64,000 nt of DNA from Phosphoribacter sp037045045 (GCA_037045045.1 JBAOHL010000005.1:744001-808000); one strand, 5' to 3'. Positions 25,732 to 34,594 are shown, numbered from the stretch's first letter. Numbers and translations: made by a program. The notes: generated by a model not told the origin, from the sequence alone.

Positions 25732-27083
25732 CCGGGCCGACGAGCGCACCGGGGCCGCACCCCGACGCGGCGCCGCTGGCCTCCTCGAGCGTGGACCTCG
25801 GTCCGTGGCGCCCAGCCCTGGCACTGCACCGCGCGTTTGTCCTGGGCGCTCTCGGCGCCCTGGCCGCGGTCGCCCTCCGGCGCGCGGACGTCCTCGTGCT
25901 CGCCACGCCGATGCTCGTCGTCGCGGCGTGGGGGTGGTGGGCGCGCCCGCGGCATACCGCCCGGGCCTGGGCGCGAGTCGACAACCGTCGGATCGCCGAG
26001 GGGACGAGCACGACGTGCACCCTCGAGGTATCGCTGCCGTCCGGGGGCGAGCAGACCCTGGCCCACCTCCCCGACGGTCCGTTCGTCGAGGTCCACGACG
26101 GCGCCCAGGCGAGGCGGGCCAGTCACGACGGTGTCCTGGCCACCCACTCGTGGCGGGTGCGCCCGACCCGGTGGGGAACGCCCACGGTCGGGCCGGCACT
26201 CGTCGTCGTGCGCAGTCCGTGGTGGGCCTATCGCACCACGGCGAGCCCCGTCGAGCTCGGGTCGATGACGGTGACGCCACAAGGCAGCGGATTCGACTCG
26301 GACGCGACGACCCCGCACCCGGAGGGACTGGTCGGCGTCAATCGATCGAGCCGCTCCGGCACCGGGGCGGAGTTCGCGACGATCCGACCGTTCGTCGTCG
26401 GCGACCGGCTCCGCCGGATCCACTGGCCGGCGTCGCTGCGCAGCGGCGAGCTCCACGTGACGACGACCTACGCCGACCAGGACGCCCATGTCGCCCTCGT
26501 CGTCGACGCGTTCAGCGACCTGGGTCCCCGCGAGGGGATCGACGGCCGACCGACGAGTCTGGACCTCACGGTCCGGGCGAGCGCGTCACTGGCCGACCAC
26601 TACCTCGGCATCGGCGACCGGGTGTCGTTGCGGGTGCTCGGCGCCCGGGGAATCCCCCGGCTGGCGCCCCGGGCCGGATCGGTCCAGGCCCGTCGGGTCC
26701 TGGATACCCTCGCCCGGGTCGAACCGGCCTCCGACCGCGACCCCGTCCTCGGCCACCTCACCGAGGGGCTGACCTCCGGGTCGCTCGTCGTCGTGCTGAC
26801 CCCCTTGGTGCACCCCGCCATGGCCGGGGCCGCCGCCGCTCTCGCGGCGCGGGGCCTGACCACCGTCGTCGTCGACACCATGCCCGAGCACCTCTGGGCC
26901 GACGCCGACGACGTCTACCTGGCACTCGCCTGGCGGCTGCGGCGACTCGACCGCGACGAACAAATCCATCGGCTCGGGACGCTCGGCGTGCCGGTCGTGC
27001 CATGGCGCGGGCCCGGCAGCCTCGACGAGGTCCTGCGCGGCGCGGCCCGACGGTCCCGACGACCGAAGCTGGCCCGTCGATGA
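25728..27083 (+). CDS. DUF58 domain-containing protein
   Basis: A 451-residue membrane-anchored protein. Two hydrophobic helices near the N-terminus (about 35-52 and 55-72) precede a beta-rich region. The DUF58 core RPFVVGDRLRRIHWPASLRSGELHV lies near residue 220-245 (quoted in parts: FVVGDRLRRIHWPAS). A VWA-like domain without an obvious metal site follows. DUF58 proteins are partners of MoxR ATPases. It is coupled by ATGA overlaps to moxR upstream and to a small membrane protein downstream. Confidence 0.9.
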
Positions 27084-27586
27084 GGGCGCCGTGGCTCCGC
27101 CCCGGCTGGCCGGCCCGGGTCGTCGTCGCCCTCGCCCCGGTGGTCTTCCTCTGGTCGGCAGCGCTCGCCGGCGCGTCCGTCGGGTGGTCCTGGTATGCCG
27201 TGGGGCTGGCTGCCGCCGTTCTCCCGGCCTACGCGGACACCGATGGGCCGCTGCTGGTGTGGGCGGTCCTCGGCGTCCTGTGGGTGGTCGGGACGTCGGG
27301 GTTCTCGTGGTGGGTCCTGCCGGCGGCCGTCGCCGCGTTGTCGGCTCATTCGGCCACGGCATACCTCGCTGCCGCCCCCCCGAACCTGCGCGTACCGCCG
27401 GGACTGCGGCGCCTCTGGATCGGCCGTTTCGGCGTGGTCGTCCTGCTCACCTGCGCGACCGCGGTGGCCACCCAGGTCGTCGGCGCGATGATGCCGGTCG
27501 GGTCGACCGCGCTCACCGTCCTGGTCCTGCTGGCCTTGGCCGCGGGGCTCTACGCCGTGCGCCCTCGGCGGGTCAGTTCGGAATGA
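27080..27586 (+). CDS. Small polytopic membrane protein of MoxR operon
   Basis: A 168-residue, very hydrophobic protein with about five membrane segments in Ala/Val/Leu/Trp-rich stretches. No family is recognised. ATG overlaps the DUF58 stop (ATGA). In many actinobacterial operons of this kind a transglutaminase-like TgpA membrane protein stands here; this short protein could be a reduced equivalent, but no Cys-His-Asp triad is present. It ends in a 14-bp convergent overlap with the next reverse-strand gene. Confidence 0.7.
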   Translation: MRAPWLRPGWPARVVVALAPVVFLWSAALAGASVGWSWYAVGLAAAVLPAYADTDGPLLVWAVLGVLWVVGTSGFSWWVLPAAVAALSAHSATAYLAAAPPNLRVPPGLRRLWIGRFGVVVLLTCATAVATQVVGAMMPVGSTALTVLVLLALAAGLYAVRPRRVSSE

Positions 27587-28229
27587 CCAGGCACCACGGG
27601 ACCGGCCAGCCGCCGACGTCGAGCCGGTGGCCGGCGAGCGCGCCGAACTCCAGCGGGGCTACCCGGCCCCACCCTGGGTCGTACGTCGCGAGCCGGCCGG
27701 CCTCGGGGACGACGAGCCCGATGTGCCGAGGGAGCCGGCGGCTGCCGACGTAGATCGCCGCCGGAAGGTCGGGAGCCAGGACGGCGCCGAGATCGACGTA
27801 GAGACGCCACAGCGCGGCCGGGGACCGGTAGCGCACCCACTGGGTGCGGTAAGGCCGCCCGGTGACGTGGGCCAGTTCGGCGGCCAGACCCCACGGCGGC
27901 GTGCCGAGCGCCCGGGGCCAGGGCACCTGGGGACGCTCAGACGGCCCGCGCACGCCGTTGGTGCGCCGGTGCACGCGCTCCTCGTATGCCGCGAGCGCTC
28001 CGTCCGTGGCCCGCACGCCCAGCAGAGCCTCACGCAACCCCCCGTCGCGCAGCAACCGGGCCACCGTCGCCGACGCGCTCCCGCAGGTCCGTCCGCTCTG
28101 TTGCACGGGGGCGGGCTCGCCGACGCGCAGCCGCAGCGGCGTCGGCCGGGTGGGGGCTGCGATGGACGCACCCCGGCGAGCCGGCGTGCGGGTGGGCGCC
28201 GGGGCGGGCTGGACCAGGGTGGGGCTCAC
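27573..28229 (-). CDS. Papain-fold (peptidase C39-like) protein
   Basis: A 218-residue protein with the elements of a cysteine peptidase: PVQQSGRTCGSASATVARLL supplies the oxyanion Gln and the nucleophile Cys (residue about 49). RLPRHIGLVV supplies the His, and LATYDPGWG the Asp. The layout matches C39-like or C58-like proteins with uncertain activity. No signal peptide; the first 45 residues are Pro/Arg/Thr-rich. GTG 28229 is the start, with GAGG seven bases before it. It is monocistronic with a leader of up to 290 bases. Substrate unknown. Confidence 0.7.
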   Translation of the reverse strand: MSPTLVQPAPAPTRTPARRGASIAAPTRPTPLRLRVGEPAPVQQSGRTCGSASATVARLLRDGGLREALLGVRATDGALAAYEERVHRRTNGVRGPSERPQVPWPRALGTPPWGLAAELAHVTGRPYRTQWVRYRSPAALWRLYVDLGAVLAPDLPAAIYVGSRRLPRHIGLVVPEAGRLATYDPGWGRVAPLEFGALAGHRLDVGGWPVPWCLVIPN

Positions 28230-28518
28230 GGACAGACCTCGGGGTGGACAAGGGTCGAAGCCGGGGCTCGCGACACCAACGGATCGGACCCGGTGGCACT
28301 GAGATCAACGCCGGACGGGCCGGCGGCCTTCCCGGAGCCGGCCACCCGCCGAAGAAGGGGCGTCCTGGCAGTCCGCTGCCGCCAGGGATGGGACCCACGT
28401 GCCACGACGGGACTCGGGTGCACGAGGGACCGCGGCATCGCGCTAGGGAGGCCTTCGCCCAGCTACCGATCAGACCGTGTCGTCACACGATCTCGACCAA
28501 CGTGCCTGGGCATCACCA
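28230..28518. other. Gene-free interval upstream of the C39-like gene
   Basis: Nearly 290 bases between the clpX end and the C39-like start. It contains a hairpin CCTGGC/GCCAGG (28364-28386) with further pairing inside. It may be a long structured leader of the C39-like gene. No ORF of substance and no riboswitch core could be confirmed by eye. Confidence 0.4.
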
Positions 28519-29805
28519 CTAGGCCGACTGACGGCGCTGGGTGCGCTTGGTCGTCGCGGCCGGGGGCACCTCGCGGCGCACGACGGTCGGGTTGACGTTG
28601 TCGAGGACGACCTCGCGGGTGATGACGACCTTGGCGATGTCGGCCTCGCTCGGCACGTCGAACATCACCGAAAGCAGGACCTCTTCCATGATCGCCCGCA
28701 GGCCGCGGGCACCCGTACCGCGCAGCAGGGCCTGGTCGGCCACCGCTTCGACGGCCTCGGGGACGAACTCCAACTCGACGCCGTCGATCTCGAACATCCG
28801 CTGGTACTGCTTGACCAGGGCGTTGCGCGGCTCGGTGAGGATGGAGACGAGCGCGGCCTGATCCAGCGGCTTGACCGTCGTGATGACCGGCAGGCGCCCG
28901 ATGAACTCGGGGATGAGACCGAACTTCATGAGGTCCTCGGGCATGACGTCAGCGAAGGACAGGCCGTCGTCGCCGGCGGTGTGCAATTGCGACCCGAAGC
29001 CCAGGCCCTTCTTGCCGGAACGCGCCTCGATGATCTTCTCCAGCCCGGCGAACGCGCCGCCGACGATGAACAAGACGTTCGTCGTGTCGATCTGGATGAA
29101 CTCCTGATGCGGGTGCTTTCGCCCGCCCTGCGGCGGCACCGAGGCGGTCGTCCCCTCGAGGATCTTCAGCAAGGCCTGCTGCACGCCCTCGCCCGAGACG
29201 TCGCGGGTGATCGAGGGGTTTTCGCTCTTGCGGGCGATCTTGTCGACCTCGTCGATATAAATGATCCCGGATTCGGCCTTCTTGACGTCGTAATCGGCGG
29301 CTTGAATGAGCTTGAGCAGGATGTTCTCGACGTCTTCGCCGACATAGCCGGCCTCGGTGAGGGCAGTCGCGTCGGCGATGGCGAACGGCACGTTGAGCAG
29401 CCGGGCGAGGGTTTGCGCGAGGTAGGTCTTCCCGCACCCCGTCGGGCCGATGAGCAAGATGTTCGACTTCGCGATGTCGACCGAGTCGGTGTCCTTCTTG
29501 CCCGGCCCCTCACCGGCCTGGATGCGCTTGTAGTGGTTGTAGACGGCCACGGCCAAGGCCCGCTTGGCGGTGTCCTGGCCGACGACGTACGTGCCGAGGA
29601 AGTCGAAAATCTCGCGGGGCTTGGGCAACTCGTCGATGCCTAGATCCGAGGACTCGGCCAGCTCTTCTTCGATGATTTCGTTGCACAGGTCGATGCACTC
29701 GTCGCAGATGTACACGCCGGGTCCAGCGATGAGCTTCTTCACTTGCTTCTGCGATTTGCCGCAGAACGAGCACTTGAGAAGGTCGCTGCCCTCCATGCGC
29801 GCCAC
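28519..29805 (-). CDS. clpX: ATP-dependent Clp protease ATP-binding subunit ClpX
   Basis: A 428-residue ClpX: unfolds substrates and feeds them to ClpP. The N-terminal zinc-binding domain has CSFCGK and CDECIDLC. Walker A is GPTGCGKTYLAQ; Walker B is IIYIDEVDKI. The IGF-type ClpP-contact loop is present as GLGFG (KKGLGFGSQL). GTG 29805 is chosen because GGGAG precedes it by six bases and the encoded N-terminus VARMEGSDLLKCSFC matches homologues. It is 290 bases downstream of clpP2, more than in a tight operon, so it may have its own promoter. Confidence 0.97.
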   Translation of the reverse strand: MARMEGSDLLKCSFCGKSQKQVKKLIAGPGVYICDECIDLCNEIIEEELAESSDLGIDELPKPREIFDFLGTYVVGQDTAKRALAVAVYNHYKRIQAGEGPGKKDTDSVDIAKSNILLIGPTGCGKTYLAQTLARLLNVPFAIADATALTEAGYVGEDVENILLKLIQAADYDVKKAESGIIYIDEVDKIARKSENPSITRDVSGEGVQQALLKILEGTTASVPPQGGRKHPHQEFIQIDTTNVLFIVGGAFAGLEKIIEARSGKKGLGFGSQLHTAGDDGLSFADVMPEDLMKFGLIPEFIGRLPVITTVKPLDQAALVSILTEPRNALVKQYQRMFEIDGVELEFVPEAVEAVADQALLRGTGARGLRAIMEEVLLSVMFDVPSEADIAKVVITREVVLDNVNPTVVRREVPPAATTKRTQRRQSA

Positions 29806-30095
29806 GAGCATCTCCCGCCTGCCGGGTATGTGCGACCCCACCCGCGGGGGTCGTGATGTGCCGACGGTACCCGTCTCCGGGGAGCGGCAGGCCCTAATAC
29901 ACGCGGCAATCGCGCCGCCCGCCCCTTTGTCCGCTGACGGCGCAACCCGGTATGCCGGACTGGGCAGGACCGGTGCATGGCCGGGCGAACCACGTCATGG
30001 CATGGGCAACCCGGTGCCCGTCGCGGTCACCTGACTCGGACACGAGCAGGGCGCGGCAGCCACCTCGCGCGGCGCCGGAGCGTCCCAGGAGGGCT
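29806..30095. other. Gene-free interval between clpP2 and clpX
   Basis: About 290 bases without a convincing gene. It contains a GTATGCC motif (29950-29956). No hairpin terminator or ClgR-like box was found by eye. Confidence 0.4.
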
Positions 30096-30785
30096 TTACG
30101 GCTGCAGGGACGCCTTGCGCGAGACCAGCACCTCGTCGATGAGGCCGTACTCCTTGGCCTCCGCGGCGGAGAGAATCTTGTCGCGTTCGATGTCGACCGT
30201 GGTCTGCTCGACGCTGCGGCCCGAGTGCTTAGCGAGGGTCTCCTCGAGCCAGGAGCGCATCCGGAGCACCTCGTTGGCTTGGATCTCCAGGTCCGAGGCC
30301 TGCCCGTAGTCGCCGCCGGCCAGCGCCGGCTGGTGGATGACGATCCGCGCATTGGGCAACGCGAACCGCTTGCCCTTACTCCCGGACCCGAGCAACACCG
30401 CCGCGGCGGAGGCCGCCTGGCCGACGACGAACGTCTGGATGTCGGGCCGGATGTACTGCATCGTGTCGTAGATCGCCGTCATCGCGGTGAACGAGCCGCC
30501 CGGGCTGTTGATGTACATGAGGATGTCGCGGTCCGGGTCCTGCGATTCCAGGACGATGAGCTGGGCGATGATGTCGTCCGCAGAGGCGTCGTCGACCTGC
30601 ACCCCGAGGAAGATGATCCGGTCCTCGAACATCTTCGTGTAGGGGTCCAGACGCTTCATCCCGTAGGAGGTGCGCTCCTCGAACTGCGGGAGGATGTACC
30701 GCGCTGCGGGGGCGGCGGCATACGGGTATGCCGCGCCGCGGCCCGGGACGGTGAGGGTCGGACGCCCGGACGGGTTGACGGTCAT
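30096..30785 (-). CDS. clpP2: ATP-dependent Clp protease proteolytic subunit ClpP2
   Basis: A 229-residue ClpP paralogue. Catalytic Ser lies in VGQAASAAAVLLG, His in RIVIHQPALAGG, Asp in the VDIERDKI helix region. YINSPGGSFTAMTAIYDTMQ is the family signature. ATG 30785 has GGAG ten bases upstream. The N-terminal 33 residues are an Ala/Pro/Tyr extension typical of actinobacterial ClpP2 propeptides and include a perfect DNA inverted repeat (30715-30734). Actinobacterial ClpP1 and ClpP2 form a mixed tetradecamer; the gene follows clpP1 by 35 bases. Confidence 0.96.
   Translation of the reverse strand: MTVNPSGRPTLTVPGRGAAYPYAAAPAARYILPQFEERTSYGMKRLDPYTKMFEDRIIFLGVQVDDASADDIIAQLIVLESQDPDRDILMYINSPGGSFTAMTAIYDTMQYIRPDIQTFVVGQAASAAAVLLGSGSKGKRFALPNARIVIHQPALAGGDYGQASDLEIQANEVLRMRSWLEETLAKHSGRSVEQTTVDIERDKILSAAEAKEYGLIDEVLVSRKASLQP
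30715..30734. repeat. Inverted repeat built from the GTATGCC heptamer, within clpP2
   Basis: GCGGCATAC, two bases (GG), GTATGCCGC: a perfect 9-bp palindrome inside the 5' end of clpP2. Confidence 0.6.
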
Positions 30786-30820
30786 GGGGTTCTCCGGTCT
30801 GCTCGTCGGATCTCGGGCGG

Positions 30821-31453
30821 TCAGCCGACCGGGTTGGCGTTGGGGCCGGAGCTCGGTCCGGCGCTGGCGGCGCGCTCGACGACGTGGTCGACGAAGCCGT
30901 ACTCCCTGGCCTCCTCGGCGGTGAACCACCGGTCGCGGTCGGAGTCCTTCTCGATCTGCTCGACGCTCTGCCCGGTGTGGGCTGCGATGAGCTGGGCCAT
31001 CTGCCGCTTGATGTGCAGCATCTGTTCGGCCTGGATCTTGATGTCCGAGGCGGTGCCGCCGATGCCGCCGGAGGGCTGGTGCATCATCACCCGCGCGTGC
31101 GGGGTGGCGAATCGCTTGCCGGGCGTGCCGGCCGAGAGCAGGAACTGTCCCATCGAGGCCGCCATGCCCATGGCCACGGTCGCCACGTCGGGGGTGACCC
31201 ACTGCATGGTGTCGAAGATCGCCATGCCCGCCGTCACCGAACCCCCCGGGGAGTTGATGTACAGCCAGATGTCCTTCTCGGGGTCCTCGGCGGCCAGCAG
31301 GAGCATCTGCGCACAGATGGCATTGGCGTTCTCGTCGCGGACCTCGGAGCCGAGGAAGATGATGCGCTCCTTGAGGAGCCGGTTGTAGATGTGGTCGTCC
31401 AGCCCCCCGGGCATGGGTTCGCCGGCCATGACGACCTCGTTCCGTGGGCTCAC
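30821..31453 (-). CDS. clpP1: ATP-dependent Clp protease proteolytic subunit ClpP1
   Basis: A 210-residue ClpP with Ser in MGMAASMGQFLLSAG, His in VMMHQPSGGIGG and Asp in DSDRDRW. YINSPGGSVTAGMAIFDTMQ matches the family. GTG 31453 is preferred because a perfect GGAGG lies seven bases upstream; ATG 31429 with GAGG is an alternative. It is first of the clpP1-clpP2 pair, separated from tig by an inserted MFS gene. A ClgR-like operator lies about 80 bases upstream. Confidence 0.96.
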   Translation of the reverse strand: MSPRNEVVMAGEPMPGGLDDHIYNRLLKERIIFLGSEVRDENANAICAQMLLLAAEDPEKDIWLYINSPGGSVTAGMAIFDTMQWVTPDVATVAMGMAASMGQFLLSAGTPGKRFATPHARVMMHQPSGGIGGTASDIKIQAEQMLHIKRQMAQLIAAHTGQSVEQIEKDSDRDRWFTAEEAREYGFVDHVVERAASAGPSSGPNANPVG

Positions 31454-31490
31454 CGGAGGACCTCCAACATCGGGGGGAACGTGTTCACCG

Positions 31491-31496
31491 ACCCTA
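31491..31496 (-). promoter_or_regulatory. Candidate -10 box for clpP1P2
   Basis: TAGGGT on the reverse strand, about 38 bases before the clpP1 start and downstream of the ClgR-like box, a suitable place for an activated promoter. Confidence 0.35.
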
Positions 31497-31534
31497 ACGC
31501 CCGCTCGACACTGAGAAATCCCGCCGCCCGCGGT

Positions 31535-31548
31535 GTTCGCCGTGAGCG
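31535..31548 (-). promoter_or_regulatory. ClgR-like operator upstream of clpP1P2
   Basis: GTTCGC-N5-GCG at 31535-31548, flanked so that TGTTCGC and GCGCACA form a near-palindrome. ClgR, the activator of clp genes in Streptomyces and Corynebacterium, binds GTTCGC-N5-GCG-type sites. It lies about 82-95 bases upstream of the clpP1 start. Confidence 0.6.
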
Positions 31549-31595
31549 CACACCGGTTGGTGGCGGCGGCCGGTCGACGGCGCAGGCCTCGGGGG

Positions 31596-32834
31596 TCACT
31601 TTGGACCCGGGCCTCTCACCTCGACGGCGCAGGGGTCGCGGCATATCGAGGACGGGGCAGCATGCTTCACCCTTTGGGGACGGCGGGGACGGGGCTCGCG
31701 CAGGGCCGGGACCGCGAGCAGGGCGGGACCAGCCAGCGCGCCGACGACGAGCAGCGCGTGCAACGGGCCGACCCGGTCGGCGATCGCGCCAAGCATCGGC
31801 GGGCCGGCGAGGAACGCGAGGTAGCCGATGGTCGAGACGACGCTGACCCGGGCCGGGGCCATCGCCGGGTCGTCGGCTGCGGCGGACATCCCGAGGGGGA
31901 AGCCGAGGCTCGAACCCGCTCCCCAGATCAGCGCCCCGGCGAATGTGCCGAGCGGCCCGCCGAGAGCGACGAGCGCCGAGCCGGCGAAGGCCAGGGCGAA
32001 ACAGGCCCGCAGCACCGCGACCCGGCCGTAGCGATCGATGACGGCGGTTCCCGCGACTCGCCCGGCGGTCATCCCGGTGAGGAAGACCCCGAGGGCCAGC
32101 GGTCCGGCCCAGGGGGCCAGGGCATGGCCCTCGCCGACGGCGACGGCGAGCCAATCGTTGGCGGTGCCCTCAGTAAAGGCGGCGACGAGGGTGACGACGC
32201 CGACGAGCAGAGTGCGTGGTTCGCGCCACGCCCGGCGTGACACCGCAGCCACCCGTGGGGATCGACGCGTAGAGCCCGGGACGTGTCGAAGGTGGGGCAT
32301 GGCGAGGGCCACGATCGCCAGGTCCATCGCGGCGACGGCGCCCAGGTGCCACGCCATCCCGACGGGCACGGCGGTCACCACGGCACCGGACCCCGCGCCG
32401 ACGACCGTTCCGAGGCTGAACGCCGCGTGAAAGCGCGGCATGATCGAGCGGCCCATCGCCTGTTCGACCGCCGCGCCCTCGAGGTTCATCGCGACATCCC
32501 AGAGGCCCACGCCGAGCCCGACGAAGGCCAACGCCAACCCCGTGGCGGCCCGCGAACCGGCGACCTCGACAGCCAGTCCCACGCCGGCCAGGCCGCCCGT
32601 GGACAGCAGGGCGCCGACCCCCACGGTGCGCCCCGTCCCGATCCGACGGACCACTGCCCCGGCGACGGGAAGGCCGACGAGCGAGCCGGCCGACACGGCC
32701 AGCAGGGTGATCCCGAGTTGCCCCGGGCTCAGCGCGAGGACCCTCTTGAGGTCGGGGATGCGGCAGGCGAGGGCGGCGAATTGCAGCCCCGCGAGGGCGA
32801 ACACGGCATACGTGGCCCGACGGGCGGTCGTCAC
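31596..32834 (-). CDS. MFS transporter
   Basis: A 412-residue major facilitator protein with twelve hydrophobic segments. The pattern PDLKRVLALSPGQLGITLLAVSAGSLVGLP then RRIGTGR (motif A region) resembles the actinobacterial MFS branch annotated as YbjJ/fucose-permease-like exporters. GTG 32834 is the likely start; in-frame GTG 32849 is an alternative. The C-terminus is basic. Substrate unknown. It is inserted between tig and clpP1, which are usually adjacent in Actinobacteria. Confidence 0.88.
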   Translation of the reverse strand: MTTARRATYAVFALAGLQFAALACRIPDLKRVLALSPGQLGITLLAVSAGSLVGLPVAGAVVRRIGTGRTVGVGALLSTGGLAGVGLAVEVAGSRAATGLALAFVGLGVGLWDVAMNLEGAAVEQAMGRSIMPRFHAAFSLGTVVGAGSGAVVTAVPVGMAWHLGAVAAMDLAIVALAMPHLRHVPGSTRRSPRVAAVSRRAWREPRTLLVGVVTLVAAFTEGTANDWLAVAVGEGHALAPWAGPLALGVFLTGMTAGRVAGTAVIDRYGRVAVLRACFALAFAGSALVALGGPLGTFAGALIWGAGSSLGFPLGMSAAADDPAMAPARVSVVSTIGYLAFLAGPPMLGAIADRVGPLHALLVVGALAGPALLAVPALREPRPRRPQRVKHAAPSSICRDPCAVEVRGPGPK

Positions 32835-32869
32835 CGCCGGGTTTACCACCTGCCCACCGGCCCGGGACA

Positions 32870-32885
32870 CGCCGCCACGGCGGCG
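32870..32885 (-). terminator. Hairpin after tig
   Basis: CGCCGCC and GGCGGCG (7-bp arms, two-base loop) about 17 bases past the tig stop. No T tract. It could end tig transcription before the MFS gene. Confidence 0.35.
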
Positions 32886-32901
32886 CCCGGCAGCGCCCGG
32901 A

Positions 32902-34260
32902 TCAGGACTCGTCGGTCGCCCCGTCGGGCACCGGTGCCTCGGCGGACTCGGGCGCGTCGGCGGCATCGCCGCCATCCGGACCATCCGCCTCCGGGGTCGC
33001 CATCATCGCGGCGAGGTCGACGACGTTGCCCTCGGTGTCGGTCACCGTGGCGCGCTCCAGCACCGTCGCGAGAGCCTTGCGCCGGGCGACCTCGGCGTAC
33101 ATCGCCGGGATCTGGCCCTGACCGTCGACCGCCTGGGCGAATTGGTTGGGGTCCATGCCGTACTGGCGCGCGGTCATGAGCAGGTACTCGACGATCTCGG
33201 CCTGTTCGGGAGCCACGTTCTCCTGCTCCACCACGGCGTCGAGCAACAGCTGGGCCTTCAACGCCTTGCGGGTGGACTCGGTCACCTCGGCCCGGTGCTC
33301 CTCGTCCTCGAGGCGCTCCTCCTCTTCGAGGTGATGGTGGACCTCGGCATCGACGACCGCGTCGGGCAGCGGGACGTCGACGGCGTCGATGAGCGCGTCC
33401 ATCACCCGGTCGCGCGCCTGCAGGCCCTGGTCGTAGCGCTTGGCCCGCTCGGCCTCTTGCGCCAGGTCGGCCTGCAGCTCCTCGAGGGTGTCGAACTCGG
33501 AGGCCAGTTGGGCGAAGGCGTCGTCGAGCTCGGGCAGTTCGCGAACCTTGACGCTCTGGACGGTCACCGTGCAGTCGGCATGCTCGCCGGCTCGATCGCC
33601 ACCGGCCAGCGCCGCCGTGAAGGCCGTGGACTCGCCGGCGCGCAGGCCGACGAGCGCCTCGTCGAGCCCGTCGAGCATGGAGTGGGAGCCGACCTCATAG
33701 GACACGCCGCTGACTTCATCGATCTGCTCGTCGCCGATCGTCGCGGCGAGGTCCATGGAGACGAAATCACCGGTCGCGGCCGGCCGCTCGACGCCGACGA
33801 GGGTGCCGAAACGCATCCGCAGCGATTCGACCCGTTCGGCGATGTCCTCGTCGGTCACGGTGAGCGGATCGACGGTGACGGCGAGGGTGGCGAAGTCCGG
33901 CAGGGTGATCTGCGGCCGGCAGTCGACCTCGGCGCTGAACGTCAGCGGCTGCCCCTCCTCGATCGGGACCTCGGTGACGTCGACCTCGGGCTGGCCCATC
34001 GGGCGCACGTCGTGCTCCTGCAACGCCTGGCCGTAGAACTGCGGCAGAGCCTCGTTGACCGCCTCCTGCAACACGGCGCCCTTGCCGACGCGCTGTTCGA
34101 TGATCCGGTTGGGGATGTGGCCGCGGCGGAAGCCCGGCACCTGGATCTGCGAACCGATGCTCGTGTATGCCGCGTCGAGGCTCGGCCGCAGCTCCTCGAA
34201 CGGCACCTCGACGGTGAGCTTGACCCGCGTGGGTCCGAGGGTCTCCAGGGCGCTCTTCAC
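32902..34260 (-). CDS. tig: Trigger factor
   Basis: A 452-residue ribosome-associated chaperone and peptidyl-prolyl isomerase. The N-terminal ribosome-binding domain has VPGFRRGHIPNRIIEQRVG (the GFRxGxxP signature). An FKBP-type PPIase domain follows (about 160-245). A long helical C-terminal domain ends in an acidic Asp/Glu/Pro-rich tail. GTG 34260 is chosen because GGAG lies eight bases upstream and homologues begin VKSAxETL. tRNA-Pro lies directly upstream, as in many Actinobacteria. Confidence 0.97.
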   Translation of the reverse strand: MKSALETLGPTRVKLTVEVPFEELRPSLDAAYTSIGSQIQVPGFRRGHIPNRIIEQRVGKGAVLQEAVNEALPQFYGQALQEHDVRPMGQPEVDVTEVPIEEGQPLTFSAEVDCRPQITLPDFATLAVTVDPLTVTDEDIAERVESLRMRFGTLVGVERPAATGDFVSMDLAATIGDEQIDEVSGVSYEVGSHSMLDGLDEALVGLRAGESTAFTAALAGGDRAGEHADCTVTVQSVKVRELPELDDAFAQLASEFDTLEELQADLAQEAERAKRYDQGLQARDRVMDALIDAVDVPLPDAVVDAEVHHHLEEEERLEDEEHRAEVTESTRKALKAQLLLDAVVEQENVAPEQAEIVEYLLMTARQYGMDPNQFAQAVDGQGQIPAMYAEVARRKALATVLERATVTDTEGNVVDLAAMMATPEADGPDGGDAADAPESAEAPVPDGATDES

Positions 34261-34315
34261 GACAGGTACTCCAGATCGGGGGTTCGGGGGCCGACAACCG
34301 GTCCACTGTAGTTCG

Positions 34316-34389
34316 TCGGGGTAGCCGGATTCGAACCGACGGCCTTCCGCTCCCAAAGCGGACGCGCTACCAAGCTGCGCCATACCCCG
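34316..34389 (-). tRNA. tRNA-Pro (anticodon TGG)
   Basis: Reverse-strand cloverleaf of 74 bases. The acceptor CGGGGTA (34383-34389) pairs with TACCCCG; the anticodon stem TCCGC/GCGGA holds loop TTTGGGA with anticodon TGG, reading CCA. T loop GGTTCGAATCC is standard. Discriminator A; CCA is not encoded. It lies upstream of tig and divergent from tRNA-Gly. Confidence 0.95.
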
Positions 34390-34391
34390 GC

Positions 34392-34411
34392 GGTATGCCG
34401 TGCGGCATACC
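34392..34411. repeat. Perfect inverted repeat next to tRNA-Pro
   Basis: GGTATGCCG, two bases (TG), CGGCATACC lies two bases before the 5' end of tRNA-Pro, in its promoter or leader region. The arms are the heptamer that is over-represented across the window. Confidence 0.7.
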
Positions 34412-34480
34412 CCTGGCGAAACGACCGCGCGGACGAGCCCCGCATGGATGAGTGGGTTCGCTCGGCCGGGCGGCCGGCAC

Positions 34481-34486
34481 TAGGCT
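34481..34486 (+). promoter_or_regulatory. Candidate -10 box for tRNA-Gly
   Basis: TAGGCT, 37 bases before the mature 5' end of tRNA-Gly. The -35 region is weak. Confidence 0.35.
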
Positions 34487-34523
34487 AACGCCCCGGAGCG
34501 CGGCGCTCGTGCCGGCACCACCC

Positions 34524-34594
34524 GCGGGCGTAGCTCAATGGTAGAGCCCCAGTCTTCCAAACTGGCTACGCGAGTTCGATTCTCGTCGCCCGCT
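34524..34594 (+). tRNA. tRNA-Gly (anticodon TCC)
   Basis: A 71-base cloverleaf. Acceptor GCGGGCG pairs with CGCCCGC; anticodon stem CCAGT/ACTGG holds loop CTTCCAA with anticodon TCC, reading GGA. T arm is standard (GTTCGATTC). Discriminator T; CCA is not encoded. Confidence 0.95.

Noticed and set aside
28230..28518. c-di-AMP (ydaO-type) riboswitch before the C39-like gene
   Set aside because: Some GC-rich hairpins are present, but the conserved core could not be aligned by eye, so it is not called.
34316..34594. Genomic-island attachment site at the tRNA genes
   Set aside because: No duplicated tRNA 3' end and no integrase gene were found in the window.
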